A DNA stretch of 64,000 bases, taken from contig VZRG01000859.1 of assembly GCA_013397435.1 (NCBI GenBank), positions 205,456-269,455 on the forward strand, in the 5' to 3' direction. Of this stretch, positions 13,601-24,928 are shown piece by piece. Every line of letters begins with the position of its first letter. The first letter of the stretch is position 1. A model generated the notes under the pieces. It ran no database searches. It saw only the letters and a list, made by a program, of their open reading frames with translations, and was not told where the DNA came from. Source of the stretch: Erythrocercus mccallii. Lineage: Eukaryota; Chordata; Aves; Passeriformes; Dicruridae. A program made the translations under genes and the position numbers.

Positions 13601-16600
13601 GATAGAGGTCACATGAGCATAATTAAAAGATCTGACCTCTAGGAATGCACCACAAAACCAAGTTCTGGTCATGTGACAAGTGCATGGGCTTCCAAAGAAT
13701 ATTTAAGCCAATGGGCTTCTTAGGTGGTTTTTAATTAATGTCAAATAATCATAATTTTGTTATGAATATAAAAAGGAATGTAAAGAGCGGGTAAATGTTG
13801 TTGGTGTTGCTTAATCTGGCAAATAAATAAATAAATAGCTGGTAATCCTACTCATTTCCTCTGCCCTCACAGTGCCCCTAGTTGCCAGCGTTTGCTTAGG
13901 TGAGGCTTGGGACAAGAGTTTTCATTGTCACTCATAAAGCTGTGAACTCCTTTCACACCTTCATCACCTCCATGGAGGTGTGACGCCTAAGAAAAATACA
14001 AAACCATTGAATTAACGGTAAAGAGATAAGTTCCAATTACTTCTTTCACTGTCTCTAAATGCAACTGTGTGCATTTACTCTGTCCTGTGTGACCCTTCAG
14101 CCAGTGTTTCTGAGCCTGCCCAGAAGTGCTGCACAGAGAATATCCAGCCATTTCTCACCTCCATCCTGGAGGAGCTCATGGGCCCTGTCAGTTCCGGATT
14201 CACGGAAGTGCGCTTGCTTTTTGATAAGGAAGTGAATGAAATCATCCAGGACTTCCAGAAGACCAATGACATGATCAGGCTAAAGGAGGTAAGACAAAAC
14301 AGAGCTGGAGCCTTTATATCAGCACAAGTAGCTTCTGGATAGACCTTGGCTGGCAGCAGGATCTGCTTTCCCAGGTGGAAGCACGTGAGCACTTGGTTTT
14401 GTCATTTAGAAAGTCTTGTGGTATTTGTGCAACTGGAGTGCAGATACCAGAATTTGGGTTAAAGCCAAATTGTTACATTCTCTATTAAAAATTCACCTCT
14501 GGTTGCTTTCTCTTGAAACCTGCATGGGAATGCAGAATGTGGATCAGCTCATGACCCTGCCCTTCAACTCGGTGAAAATGGAGCCCTGCTACCTGAAAGT
14601 GAACCTGCTCCAGGAGCTTCTGCAGGACCTCAAGAGTCGCTTCAAGGTCTATCACATCGATTTTGTCATTCAGAGGACACAGAACTTCATGCAAGAGGTA
14701 CTGTAAGATCCAGTTTTTCCTCCTAGGAGAACAGGTTAGGTTTGTCCTGCTAATCTGCTTCAAAGTAATCTTGATAAAAGCTGCAAAAGAGCCCCAGAGT
14801 GTCTCTCAGGCAAGGTACAGATAAAAAAATCTGACAAAACCAGCTTGAAGCTGCTTGACAGTTATGTGTGTGAGACTGTGTGTGTGTGAGTTGTTCAGCA
14901 AGGCACGAAAATTTTGGATGGATTATCTGTTCCCCTGAAATTTCAGGTTCTGAATTCCAGTGTCTCAATGGAAACACACACAAGAAACTTGTGTGTGTAA
15001 CTAGTGGGGTAGCTAAAATTCCCCTGATTCCCTTTCTCAAGACTCGATTTTTCAGGAAGGGTCTTAAATGTGCTTTATCAGAATGGAATGTCTCCTCCTT
15101 GGTAGCTGATTTTCTCACTAATATAAAGTAAAGCAATTAATATTAGAAACTTGGAGACAGACAATGTCTAGGTGCTTTATCCAGCCTCACTTTTCAGGGG
15201 ACCGGTGGAGGTGACAATATCATTCCAGAAGAAAACTGAACTCCATCTCTTTGTCCCCTCTTGTGTGTGTTGGTACAGGCTATAATTCTGCTTTGCCTGG
15301 ATTCCTCCTGGATGCCTGGCCAGAAGTCTCTGAGGAGCTGGCCAGCAGACTGACTTCAGTTGCCAGATCACAAGGCACATTTGGCCTTGGAGCTCTAAAT
15401 TGAACCCTGTGATTTTAATCTGTGTTTGGGAAATTTACTAAAATCTGCTCAGTAACCTTGTGAAATGGAGCTGGTCCAGATCTGTGGAGTGCAAGTTATG
15501 AATATGGAAAACAAGTGTCTAGGACAGTGCTGGGATAGGGTTTTCCTAAAAGCAGCTCTTCTGAGTACAGCCAGGACCAGCAGCCAAGGAATTACTCAGA
15601 AATAAAATTCTGATTTCATGTCTGGGTCTTTCAGGGGGTACTATTCCAAAATGCTGCCAAATAAAGTGTCTTTCACTCAGTGAAGACCATGAATCACGAC
15701 AAAGAAGTAGACAGAAAATAAATCCCATATAAACCAAGAGGTCCTTTTTTTTCTGAACAGAGCGTAAGTCAAAATTAACAAGAAATAAGTTAAATTATAG
15801 CACAAGTTGTTCTAAACATGCTGTTATTGCATCTTCCTCTTTAAATGGCTGGTATTTTCCTCACAAAAATATTGTGTAGTTTCCTCTTTTGTCCATGGAC
15901 ATTTATTTCATAAATAAGTAAAATCAGACATGGCTGTGTTGATGTAGTATTTGGCTAAAATGTACTTCGGGTGGAGAGTGAAGCCGGATTCCTTGCCTTG
16001 GGAGCTTGGCATCCTCTAGTGGCCAATTTCAGGAAATCTGGGAGCACGGTGCTCAACCGGCTGAAGGAATGGCTCCCCTGCATATCTCCCTGTACTTCAC
16101 CAAGAAGAAAATGTTCAACTTTGAATGGGAACAGCTAAAGAAAAGAAAAGTCTCATTAAATAGACTCAATTACCGCTTCCAGAATTGTTTGTCTGAAATA
16201 TCTTCAGAGTAGGGGTGTAATATTCTTAAGGACAAGCTGAAAACATGGTAAATGCCAACTTAGCATAATTCTGTGAGAAATGATTGCACTCTGTGTGACT
16301 TTTGCTGATTATTATTTGTATTATAATGAAAGCTACTGAAAATTACGTGCAGTATTATTAAATATTGTTAATTAATGGTTAGTGATAGAAGTCAATAGGA
16401 TTATTCTTATTAGGGATAATAAGTTTTGACTGTGGTCTGTATACACAGATAATCAATTCTACATTTTGGCCCTGTCACCATCAGTTTGGGTGGTGACATG
16501 AGATCAAATCTGTACAAGAAAGCTGGGACAGCATGATAATGATACCACAGCTTTAATTTTTATTTATTTATTGCAGCATTTCAGGACTCTTCAGAACACC

Positions 16601-19600
16601 TTTTCAGAAATACAATTTAAATTAACAGTTACACTTCTCATGTTTGCAGGAATTTGATGTTACTGGTCTTTAACAGGTTTTTTTAATTACTATTTTTAGC
16701 TGATGGAAAATGCAGTTTATACTTTTGAGCAGTTGTTCTCTCCAAGTCACCAGGCAGACTCAGCCAAAGTTGCAACAACCATTGAAAAAGTCAAGCTGAG
16801 AGTGCTGAAGGTAAATGTCATGTAGCATATTTGCAGGCTGCCTTTTTGGAAACAGAGAATATATTTTATATGAATGTACGTCAGTGTTTGAGAGAAGATA
16901 AACTTTTACTATCCAGCTGAAAATATTGATTTGGTGCCTGTTTGGAGGATAAAACCTAGTTCTGGGCAGACACAAAAGTATTTGCATTTACAGTCCCTTT
17001 AATTATAGGCACATTGTATTATTAGTATGCTGTGGGTCTGGATAAATAATTTTTAATTAACTTTATAATTAGCCTGCCGCTAGGATTCGTTACTTTCAGA
17101 AAGGGCAGTGCTGAAGCACCCGGGGAGGGCAGTTGGGGGCTGTTTCCAGTCTAAGAGTTAAAAGAAGCTAAAGAGATCCCAAACAGTAGATTTAAGAGTG
17201 ATTTTGTAGAAGCTGGACTAACCTGCACCTGTGATGCAGCAGCTACAGGCTGACAGGAACCAGTTCCCTGTGGGAGTGGTGAATAACCCCAGGCACGTGT
17301 GGGCTTGTTTCTTTCTGATGTGTTTTGGCAGCAATATGACTACGACAGCAGCACCATCCGCAAGAAGATATTCCAAGAGGCACTGGTGCAGATTACCTTG
17401 CCCACAATGCAGAAGACACTGGCTTCAACATGCAAACCAGTAGGTGTCTGTGACTAAAAACCTCAAAAAACAATAATGAAAGGCGGGGAAAGAACAGCAC
17501 CTTGGCAGTAATTCCTTAACACTGTCAGGCAGTTTTCTCTCAGAGAACTGTGCAGATTTCCTGCCTGCTCAGTGCTTAGATTTGTCACTTCATGGGTTGG
17601 GTAGGTGTGGAACCCAAGGAAGATTTCAGGACACTGTGTATATAATTTGCTTTCTCAAAGGCAGTTGAAGTCCTTTGCCCATCCCTGGTTCGTTCCTTCC
17701 CCAGAGATCTGAAGTGCCTCCAGCTGAGTTCTTCTGTACAGCTGGGATGCAGGGATGAGCTGGGCCTTGTGTTCATTCCTCTGCAGCAGCATCCAGAGGC
17801 ACATGCAGGACCATGCCCAGCCTGTGTGCTTAATTCCTTCAGCAAGAGCCAGCCCTTGCTGTTGGTGGTGTTCAGTGCAAGGGTTGCACAACAGTCAGGA
17901 AATAATCACAGAGGCCATCTCTGTTCCCCATACCAGACAGGGCATGTTCAGTCAGCAAACACCAGTTTGCTGGAGGTGGTATCCATGTTGCTGCAGCAGG
18001 GGCTGGTTGGAATTCTGTTCACCTGGGCTCAATGAATAGTCTGAACCCTCTGAAAGCTGTGGGCACCCTCCTGCCTTGTCCTGTGGCTGCTGAAAGGAGA
18101 CTGCCCCAAGCCATTGTGACCTCCTGCCCTTCTGTTTCCAGGGATGTTCATCTCCTCCCCTTGGCTGTGAGCTCTCACCCCCAGTGCGCTGCTCTTGGTC
18201 ATGCCCAGCTTGTTTCAATTTCAAAAACAAGTTTAAAACCAGTGTTTTGCCAAATCACACTTGCGAGTCTTTGAGTGGGGATTGTTAAAATTTACAACTT
18301 TCAAGAATATATTTAAAATCAATCTCTTCTGTACATCACTCTCCTTTCCTTAGGATCCCCAAGCAATAGTCTCTTGTATAGCATCAGCAGTGCCTTCAAG
18401 ACAGGGTGTCTGTGCACAGGGACAAGCATTTTATCACCTGGAATATGTGTGTGGACACCTCATGTCTCTGTCACAGAGAAAGCAATGGTGGAGCAAACTT
18501 CCACAAGCCCTTTCTGTTTAGTTTTCCACCAGCCTTTTGTATTTGTGCCTCTGCAGAAATGAGCAGCCAGCTCTAGAAGCCAAGGTGTGGCACAGCTGAC
18601 AGGCCCTGCCAAGTCCTGACCTTTCACTTGAAAACCTCCAGGTGATTTATATAGGTGCCTCTTCTAAAAGTGGGCAGAGGTCACTTAATTTACTTTTTAT
18701 AGACCACCAAGCAGCTGCTTGATTATAATGATTCAGTCAAACAGCCTGTTGGGTATAAATCAGTGAGCTCAAAGTGTTACACACCTATTAGAAAAACAAA
18801 ACCAAACCCCCCATCTCCCGTGCACCATGAATTTGCCTCCTTGGACAAACAAGTTGTGAGGCATTTCCTCAGCAGCTGTTTGTTTCAGCAGGCAGTGATC
18901 TGTAGTGCTTTTAACTGTGGTTGCACTGTAGGAACCCTGTTTGATAAGTACATAATTGATTGTGGAATGAAGCTGATGGAGTCATAGTTCAAACAGTGCA
19001 CCCCAGGAGCTGTCATGGAGTGTTGCAAGACCTGCTCCATGGCATCTCCAAGCTAGCTGGTTGCAGTAGGACTCAGAATCCCTCAGTTTTCTCCATCTGT
19101 TTCTTTCTTCCCTACCTACACAGGAGCTGCAGAGATACGAGCAATACATTTTTGCAGATTACACAAGTGTGATCCAAGTAGAAAACGTGTATGAAGAGAT
19201 TTTATATCAGACACTGCTTGAAGAGGCCCTGAAAGGTGAGAACGTTCTTGAGGTGACAGGAATAACATTGCAGCTGTTCCCTCAGAGCTTCCCAGAGTCC
19301 TCACCTGGCTGTTCCTGTCCCACTTTCTCCAGTATTGGCAGTTATATCCCTACAGTGTTTTTTCATTTGGCTCACTGAAGAAGTGTTGCAAGCCCTAAAA
19401 TCTGAGTTATGGGGCAGCTTTACTAGACCCGTGGATGGCTTGGCACAAGCCTTTTTCTAACGAAATGTAATTATGGCAACTTCACTTGATCTCAATTCCC
19501 TTGAGGGCCAAGGAGGGAAATTCTGTCCTTACTTGTAAAGATTTAGTGATGACTAAATGGCAAGACTATGCCAATTGCAAGACTAAGAGAATTGCAGAGA

Positions 19601-21858
19601 CTAATGGCAACAGAGATTAATTTCTTTAAATGAAATTAACTGCTGGATTCAGTTTCCAATACTCACTGATGCTAGTCATATGTCTCTACTTCTGTGTCAG
19701 AAAACAAAATTATTCCTAAAATTGTATAAATATATATAAATACTTATAAAATACTTCTCTCTATATGTGCCTGTCTCTCTATAACCTGGATAAAAGACAA
19801 GCAGATGTACTGCACAGGATGTTTTCACAGACCATAGGCATTCCTTTTCCAAAACAGCAGTATAATAATTGTAACCAGCACACTTTTATTGGCATATTCA
19901 ATGTAAATCCTTCTGCACTGAAGCATTACGCTTGTGCAGTGTGGGTCCTCTGCTTCAGAAATGGTTAGGTCAATACTAAAGTGCCATTATTCAGAAAAAT
20001 AAAATCCCCATCCCCAGAAAAGAAATGTGAACTAAAATGAAGCTGAATATGAACATCAGTGTTGTCTTTAATATCAAAATGTACAACATAAACTTGGGAA
20101 AGCACTGTATGTTCTTCCCTATGCTTCTGTCAGCCTTCCCAAAGCAGTTTGGTGTTTCTGTTTCATTCAGTGATCAAAGAAGCTGCCGTTCTGAGGAAGC
20201 ACAACCTGTTTGAGGATAACCTGAACGTGCCCTGCGAGAGCGTGTCCAGCCTGACGGAGCTGAGGACCCCCACGGGATCAGCACAGGGCACCCCCGCCAA
20301 GGCACCCACAGCAGCCCGAGCCGAGAGCTCGGACACCGAGAGCCACGGGGACGAAACGCTCGTCGTGACAGGGAAAATCGTGTGGGAGAAGGATGCTGAT
20401 GAGGGAAAGCCACCAGCCAAAGAGGCAGGCACCTCTGTTAGTGCAGCTGGTGATCAGGCCAGCAGGAGGGAAGCAGTGGCTGTTACAGACATTGGTGACA
20501 AACAGGAGTCACCTTCGGCTGGCCACACTAAACATGGAGTTGCAGAGGGAAAAAGCATGTTTGAGAACGAATCAGAGCGTGTAGTGGGCACTGAGAGAGA
20601 AGTCAAGGCACAACAAAAAGCTGTGGAGGAAAAAGTAGCTGCTGGGACTGACGTTGCAGTAAAAAATTGTGGCGACAGCCCTAAAAAAGAACTTAAAGTA
20701 CCTGAAGGAGCAGCAGAGGAAGAGGTGACTTCAGAGAGTCAAATAGTAACAGCTGCTGTGTCTGTCAGCAGCGCTGAGAAAGCAAGCACAGCACAGGAAA
20801 AAGCTTCTGAGATGAAGCTCACCTTCTCATCTGAGAGTGTAACAGATACAGAGATTTTAGGGAGTGCAGAAAAGAACAGCAAGGTAGAAAATGAAATTAC
20901 AGAAAAATTATCTCACAGGGAAAATGCAGTAGGAACAGGGCTTGAAGGGGATAGTAAAAAAGAAAGTGGTGAGGGTATTGAGACAAAGGTTGTTTCCCAA
21001 GATGAAAAGACAGGGGAAGCAGGGTTTGGGGATAGTCCTGAAAAAGAAAGCCAGTCGAAAGAAAAGAGTTGTAAATCCCCCGATGATGTGAATGAGATAA
21101 GGAGTTTGCTGATGCTGACAGTTGAGATCCCAGCAGATACTCCGGCTGAGAACATAAAGGAGGTCTGTGAGGGCGAGCTGCTGAAGTTGCAGGAGCACCA
21201 TAATGGGAACTATGAGTTGAACAAAGTGACTGTGGCAGAAATTCAGGTGAGCCAGAAGATGACCAGTGAAGATGCAACAAAATGTGTGGAGCTGAAGGAG
21301 GAGCGACCGTCCTCAGCTGTCCTGGGGACAGAAGGTACGAGTGTAGAGAGCGTGCCCAGGGGGGCACAAGCACCGTGGCTGGTGGAGAGCTCGGCTGTCC
21401 CTCAGGAGGCAAAGGCAGAGGTGGAGAGCGCGCCAAGCGCGTGGTGCGCGGGTGCGGGAGCTGAGAGCTTGCAGCCAGAGCAACACACGGGAAATGCGGT
21501 GGAAGACAAAAGGCTGTACGGGGAGGAAGGAACAGGGAACAGCCACGCTGTCCCGGGGGAGGCGGGGGCACAGAGCTCCCTTCCGAGCCCTGCTGCAGAT
21601 GGAGGCACGAAGGACGTGCCCATCCTGGATAGAGCAAACCCGGGCGCAGGACTGCTGGAGCCGGTGTCCCTGGTGCCGCAGCAGCGCCGGGGGCAGCCCA
21701 GGGCAGAGCGCACGGCAGACACAGAGCCTGCGGGGCCAGAGGGGCAGCCGGGAGATCAGTCTTCTTCACACGAGGGAATTCAAAGCACAGGAGGAAAAGC
21801 GATTCTCCCAGAAGAACACCCAGAAGATGGCTCTGCACAGCAAAACTCGGAGGAGTAA
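10547..21858 (+). CDS. NIBAN1: NIBAN1 (FAM129A), spliced, 3' part of the gene
   Basis: Nine coding exons join in one open frame of 916 complete codons plus a split Asp, and the product follows human Niban apoptosis regulator 1 nearly residue by residue up to the last exon. Niban is a cytoplasmic stress-induced protein reported to influence translation-factor phosphorylation (eIF2alpha, 4E-BP1) and survival under ER stress. The part present begins just after the N-terminal PH domain. It covers the conserved helical core (for example EAFLEAIQFFRQEKGHYG, SSGFTEVRLLFDKEVNE, QYDYDSSTIRKKIFQEAL) and then a 562-residue acidic tail rich in Glu, Ser, Lys and Ala that ends in SEE, as in human. All splice sites are GT-AG and phases match between exons. 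The roughly 190 N-terminal residues known in human are not in this window. The tail is longer than the roughly 380 residues I remember for human. Gene identity is certain; expression and isoforms cannot be seen. Confidence 0.97.
10663..12973 (+). other. NIBAN1: NIBAN1 intron with CR1 fragment
   Basis: GT-AG intron (gtaaaag to accatacag) between two recognised NIBAN1 exons. It holds one CR1 fragment near 11.9-12.1 kb. I see nothing else in it. Confidence 0.85.
11859..12120 (-). mobile_element. CR1 LINE 3' fragment, diverged subfamily
   Basis: Starts gaatcacagaatatcctgag, then ctggaaaggactcacaggga, cctgcagagacaccccaaca and a run ending in the region before 12120. This matches the older CR1 type whose tail reads differently from the commoner copies in this window. 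Confidence 0.8.
12974..13078 (+). CDS. NIBAN1: NIBAN1 coding exon
   Basis: A 105-nt exon between acceptor accatacag and donor gtaagg, phase 0 at both ends. It encodes ILSNLVMEELLPNLQ and then TMILPKMKGKRNDRKRAWFG, very close to human NIBAN1. Confidence 0.96.
13162..13324 (+). CDS. NIBAN1: NIBAN1 coding exon
   Basis: A 163-nt exon between acceptor gggtccag and donor gttagt, ending one base into an Ala codon. It encodes IVEETYGLVQQQVAEGLSTL, a conserved EGTIRSDMDQILNSKNF segment and KIK. Confidence 0.96.
13325..14100 (+). other. NIBAN1: NIBAN1 intron
   Basis: GT-AG intron between recognised exons. The only notable feature is a short AAAT microsatellite at 13821-13837. Confidence 0.85.
13821..13837 (+). 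repeat. AAAT microsatellite
   Basis: Four tandem AAAT units in a NIBAN1 intron. Confidence 0.8.
14101..14288 (+). CDS. NIBAN1: NIBAN1 coding exon
   Basis: A 188-nt exon between acceptor acccttcag and donor gtaaga. It completes the split Ala codon of the preceding exon. It encodes the strongly conserved stretch PFLTSILEELMGPVSSGF and then TEVRLLFDKEVNEIIQDFQK. Confidence 0.96.
14536..14697 (+). CDS. NIBAN1: NIBAN1 coding exon
   Basis: A 162-nt exon between acceptor aatgcag and donor gtactg, phase 0 at both ends. It encodes NVDQLMTLPFNSVKMEPCYL and then a LLQELLQDLKSRF...QRTQNFMQE block matching human. Confidence 0.96.
14698..16699 (+). other. NIBAN1: NIBAN1 intron
   Basis: GT-AG intron of about 2 kb. 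It has a short, imperfect TG-rich run around 14864-14888. I see no exon or recognisable repeat. Confidence 0.85.
16700..16810 (+). CDS. NIBAN1: NIBAN1 coding exon
   Basis: A 111-nt exon between acceptor tatttttag and donor gtaaat, phase 0 at both ends. It encodes LMENAVYTFEQLFSPSHQAD and then IEKVKLRVLK, close to human. Confidence 0.96.
16811..17331 (+). other. NIBAN1: NIBAN1 intron
   Basis: Short GT-AG intron between two recognised exons. Nothing else is visible in it. Confidence 0.85.
17332..17439 (+). CDS. NIBAN1: NIBAN1 coding exon
   Basis: A 108-nt exon between acceptor tttggcag and donor gtaggt. It encodes QYDYDSSTIRKKIFQEALVQ and then ITLPTMQKTLASTCKP, one of the most conserved parts of the family. 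Confidence 0.96.
17440..19123 (+). other. NIBAN1: NIBAN1 intron
   Basis: GT-AG intron of about 1.7 kb. It contains several chance open frames of 60-94 codons on both strands, none with a recognisable family. No repeat was identified. Confidence 0.85.
19124..19235 (+). CDS. NIBAN1: NIBAN1 coding exon
   Basis: A 112-nt exon between acceptor cctacacag and donor gtgaga, ending one base into a Val codon. It encodes ELQRYEQYIFADYTSVIQVE and then NVYEEILYQTLLEEALK. Confidence 0.96.
19236..20170 (+). other. NIBAN1: NIBAN1 last intron
   Basis: GT-AG intron before the large terminal exon, AT-rich in its middle (around 19720-19760). Nothing else is visible. Confidence 0.85.
20171..21858 (+). CDS. NIBAN1: NIBAN1 terminal coding exon with long acidic tail
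   Basis: Acceptor tttcattcag opens a single 1,688-nt coding exon that runs to TAA at 21856-21858. Its first residues (VIKEAAVLRKHNLFEDN, then ESVSSLTEL and PTGS) are conserved with human. The rest is low-complexity, acidic and presumably disordered. A GDSxKKE-like motif recurs near 20671, 20947 and 21028. One block near 21100 (RSLLMLTVEIPADTP) resembles the RKLLTASVEVPVD block of human NIBAN1, and the C terminus ends in SEE as in human. The exon is about 1.5 times the length I remember for the human tail. No frameshift or stop interrupts it. Confidence 0.95.
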
Positions 21859-22288
21859 AAAGCAGCTTTCAGCCCAGCCCTGCAGGAGCTATTTACTCCA
21901 GCAGTCCCTGTTCAGTTGTGAATTATTCAGGTCGGGGCTGGAGGAAAGGCGCTCTGTTGTGGTGTCCCCAGCTCCTGCAGGTTTCCCACGAATCCCTTCC
22001 TGAGGGATGGGTGATGGGTTTCCTTTTGATAAAAACCAGATTACTGCTGAGGAACCTCATCTGTCACTTCAAATCTGCTCCCCTTTAAAGCTAGAGAAAG
22101 AGTCTGAAAATGTGACCACTGAATGCTTCAAAAGCCCAACTATCATTGACTTAATTTTAACAACTTAGCTGTTCTTAGGGATCCTCTTGATTTTTACATG
22201 CATGGTTTTGACAAGTACTGCTTTGATTCTGGTGGTTGGTACATACATATTTGAGGATGCTTTTAGTATTTGCATGCAGTATACAGGA

Positions 22289-22294
22289 AATAAA
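22289..22294 (+). terminator. NIBAN1: Candidate NIBAN1 proximal polyadenylation signal
   Basis: Canonical AATAAA about 430 nt after the stop codon. No strong GT-rich element was seen directly downstream, so its use is uncertain. Confidence 0.35.
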
Positions 22295-22542
22295 AACATT
22301 TTTTAGTAGTAAACAGAACCAAATAGGTGATTTAGTAGATTGCTGAAAAGCCACACTGTGCAAACTCTGCAGACTGATTACTTAATTATTTTCCAGTTTT
22401 GGCAGATATCAAAGACAAGCAAATAATCGGATTTTTTTTTTCTCTTATTGCTGTATTTAAATGGGGAAAGTATGGGAGCAGGTTTCTCAGTCCCACTCTG
22501 CACTTCGGGGTTATTTAGCCTTTCAGAGCACTTTATGGCTAT

Positions 22543-22560
22543 TTTGTTTTGTTTTGTTTT
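22543..22560 (+). repeat. TTTTG microsatellite
   Basis: Three to four tandem TTTTG units in the probable NIBAN1 3' UTR. Confidence 0.75.
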
Positions 22561-23371
22561 ATGGAAGGGAGAGAAGAGAATGTTTACAATACCTATAACC
22601 ATTAGGCAGCATTTCTCTGGTTTAAATCCCACCATAAAATAGATTCACTTACAGCTATTTCATACAGAATATTGAGACCTGCCATTCCCAATGACACTGA
22701 GTTACTTCAGGTCTGTGGACATTTTTAGGTGTGGAAATCATGTAATAAGTGGCAACAATTGTGAAATAATGGAATCGTTGCATGTAATTGCTAAGGCAGA
22801 TGTTAACTGAAGTGACAGGCAGCCAGAGCTGCTTGTACATGAGCTTCAATTTTGGAGGTCAGAATCACATCACAAAAGCAGTTATTAAAATGAGACAGTT
22901 GCTTTCATACACACAATCTGTGTCAAGCCATGATCTTGGCTCAGAGTTGCTTAAATGTGTTCTTTGCATCTCAGTTTGCACAGAAAAGTTTGGCGATGAA
23001 ACCCAGTATTTTAGTAAATTGGCCTTTCAAATGCAAGACCTCACTTCAGAGGTCAGTTTAAGGCACCTTGAAATTCTGGCCCAATGTTTTGAGCCTGTTT
23101 CTGAATGTCATACAGTACAGGACAGCAAAGATTAATTACAATTGCAGCAAGGACTGCAGGATTTATGCCCATAAAGACACGGGAAGAAATAACAAAGTCC
23201 CGGGAGCATAATATGTGTTAGCATTTAACTTCAGCAAACTGTGCAAAGTCTTTTAATGCTATCAAAATATTCTTTAATACTAACAGAAAATTTACACTAG
23301 AGGAACAGGCAAATATTACTGTGTGAGGAAGGAACCCTGTTGAGTAACTGGATTAACTGCTCTGTCACTGC

Positions 23372-23381
23372 AATAAAATAA
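23372..23381 (+). terminator. NIBAN1: Candidate NIBAN1 distal polyadenylation signal
   Basis: Two overlapping AATAAA hexamers (aataaaataaa) followed about 30 nt later by a GT-rich segment. This layout is more typical of a used poly(A) site than the proximal candidate. Confidence 0.4.
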
Positions 23382-23400
23382 ATGCAGTTCCTATTTATTC

Positions 23401-24549
23401 TAGAAGCCGTACTGTGGTATGGAAACGTGAAGATCACAGATGTTTTCCTTGCAGAATTATTTTGACTCATTTCCTCCTTATATTTCATGCAAAAATACTA
23501 ATTTGTAAACATATAAACCACTGCCAGCAATTTTTTTTTTACAAATCATTGGTTATTTCACTGTCAGCTGCTTCACTTTTACAAATCATTAACTATTTTT
23601 AATTGGTACTGTGTGTTAAGTGACTTCAAATGTATGAAGTGCTTGAGTTAAGCAGCAGCAAGCAGCCTTTTAAAGCTAAAATTAGGGGACATGATGGGGT
23701 TTTAATACTTTTTTTTGTATGCAAGACAATTAGCATGGTAGCAGAGAAGACTGCAGCCTCCTGTAAAAGGAAACAAATTCATTCTAATGTGAATTAGATA
23801 CATCTGTACAGAGAGCATTTTGCTTAAGTATTCCCATAATGGTAATTTTGGAATTATTTCTGCGGCAGGCCTAGATCTGGGTAATATTTTCCTGTGATTG
23901 AGTTGTGTTGCTGAATGCAGATGCTCAGATTTTTTCACCAGTGAGATGGGTAAGGATGGGGAAGATTTAGCCTGAACATTGCCTGGTTCTGCAATTTAAA
24001 TTGCACTTCCTCATGACCAGGATACTTTTTTCCTGGCTTGGGGCATTTTCTGCCCGTTTGCAAACAGGTAAAGTAGTGCTTTTCTAGTTGGTTAGAAGCG
24101 ACGACTTGGTTAGAAGAGCTCAGCAATCTGCAAGGTTACGTGGGACCACTGATCAGAAGTGATAATAATGCACCCATTCAGTCGGTTTTGTTGCTTTCTT
24201 GCCGTTGCCTTCACAAACTGGGAACTGTAATAAATATCCTCTCGTGGCCCATGGCCGAGAGTCGGGCTTGGGTGGGAAATTCCATGGGGTTTCCACTGTT
24301 AAAGGCCAGGACGTGAAACACATTGGATTTGCTTGGAACTTTGTACAAACGCTTGTCATGGAAATAAAGACGCTCTTCCCTTCCATTGCTGGGAGGCTGC
24401 TTTTGTGAGTGTGTGATAATTTGGGGGATTTTATAAAAGAAATGTCCCGCAGGCGGCTGGGAGTGACGGAGGTGTTTCCTTCCGATGCCCGAGGGGAGCC
24501 TCCGGGCAACACGGAGTTTTTAGGGGAGCACGGAGTGCAGCGTGAGGAG
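23401..24549. other. NIBAN1-EDEM3 intergenic region
   Basis: Non-coding AT-rich sequence between the likely end of NIBAN1 and a CR1 fragment that precedes the EDEM3 CpG island. No gene or repeat was recognised. Confidence 0.6.
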
Positions 24550-24697
24550 GAATGGCTTCAAACGGGGTGTTAGAGGGTGTTTCGGAGGAAGTTCTTCGCC
24601 GTGAGGGTGGTGAGGCCCTGTCACAGGGTGCCCAGAGAAGCCGTGGCTGCCCCATCCCTGGGAGCGTGCAAGGCCAGGCTGGACGCGGCTCTAATCC
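24550..24697 (+). mobile_element. CR1 LINE fragment upstream of EDEM3 CpG island
   Basis: Plus-strand CR1 segment with gtgaggccctgtcacagggt, gcccagagaagccgtggctg and ccatccctgggagcgtgcaa, followed by aggccaggctgg. It lacks the terminal tail and abuts the CpG island. Confidence 0.85.
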
Positions 24698-24858
24698 CGT
24701 CCCTGCCCATGATGAGTTGATCTGTACGCCCCCTGCCCTCCCCAGCCGCTCCATAATTTCCCGGCACGCTCCGCGCTCGGAGCCGCTCCGGGCAGCGCCC
24801 GAGGGAGCGCGAGGGGCGGGGCGGGCCACGCCGGGAGCTGTGTGCGGGCGGGGCGCGG

Positions 24859-24878
24859 GGCACGCCGGGAGCTGTAGT
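24859..24878 (-). promoter_or_regulatory. ZNF143/THAP11 (SBS)-like element
   Basis: The minus strand reads ACTACAGCTCCCGGCGTGCC, close to the SBS consensus ACTACAATTCCCAGCATGCC known from CpG-island promoters. It lies about 260 bp upstream of the EDEM3 start codon. Confidence 0.6.
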
Positions 24879-24928
24879 TCTCGCCCTTTGTCCACGTCGA
24901 CCCTTTCGTTACGCGTTCCCTGCCGGCG

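Larger units (their letters stand above)
21859..23400 (+). other. NIBAN1: Probable NIBAN1 3' UTR
   Basis: Sequence after the NIBAN1 stop is AT-rich and lacks coding frames. AATAAA signals occur at 22289-22294 and, doubled, at 23372-23381. The second is followed by a GT-rich stretch (tactgtggtatgg), so the transcript could end near 22.3 or 23.4 kb. The end point is an inference. Confidence 0.5.

Noticed and set aside
20897..21838. A 313-codon minus-strand open frame opposite the last NIBAN1 exon
   Set aside because: It is the antisense shadow of a long, codon-biased, low-complexity exon. Its translation is rich in Pro, Ser and Leu with no recognisable domain.
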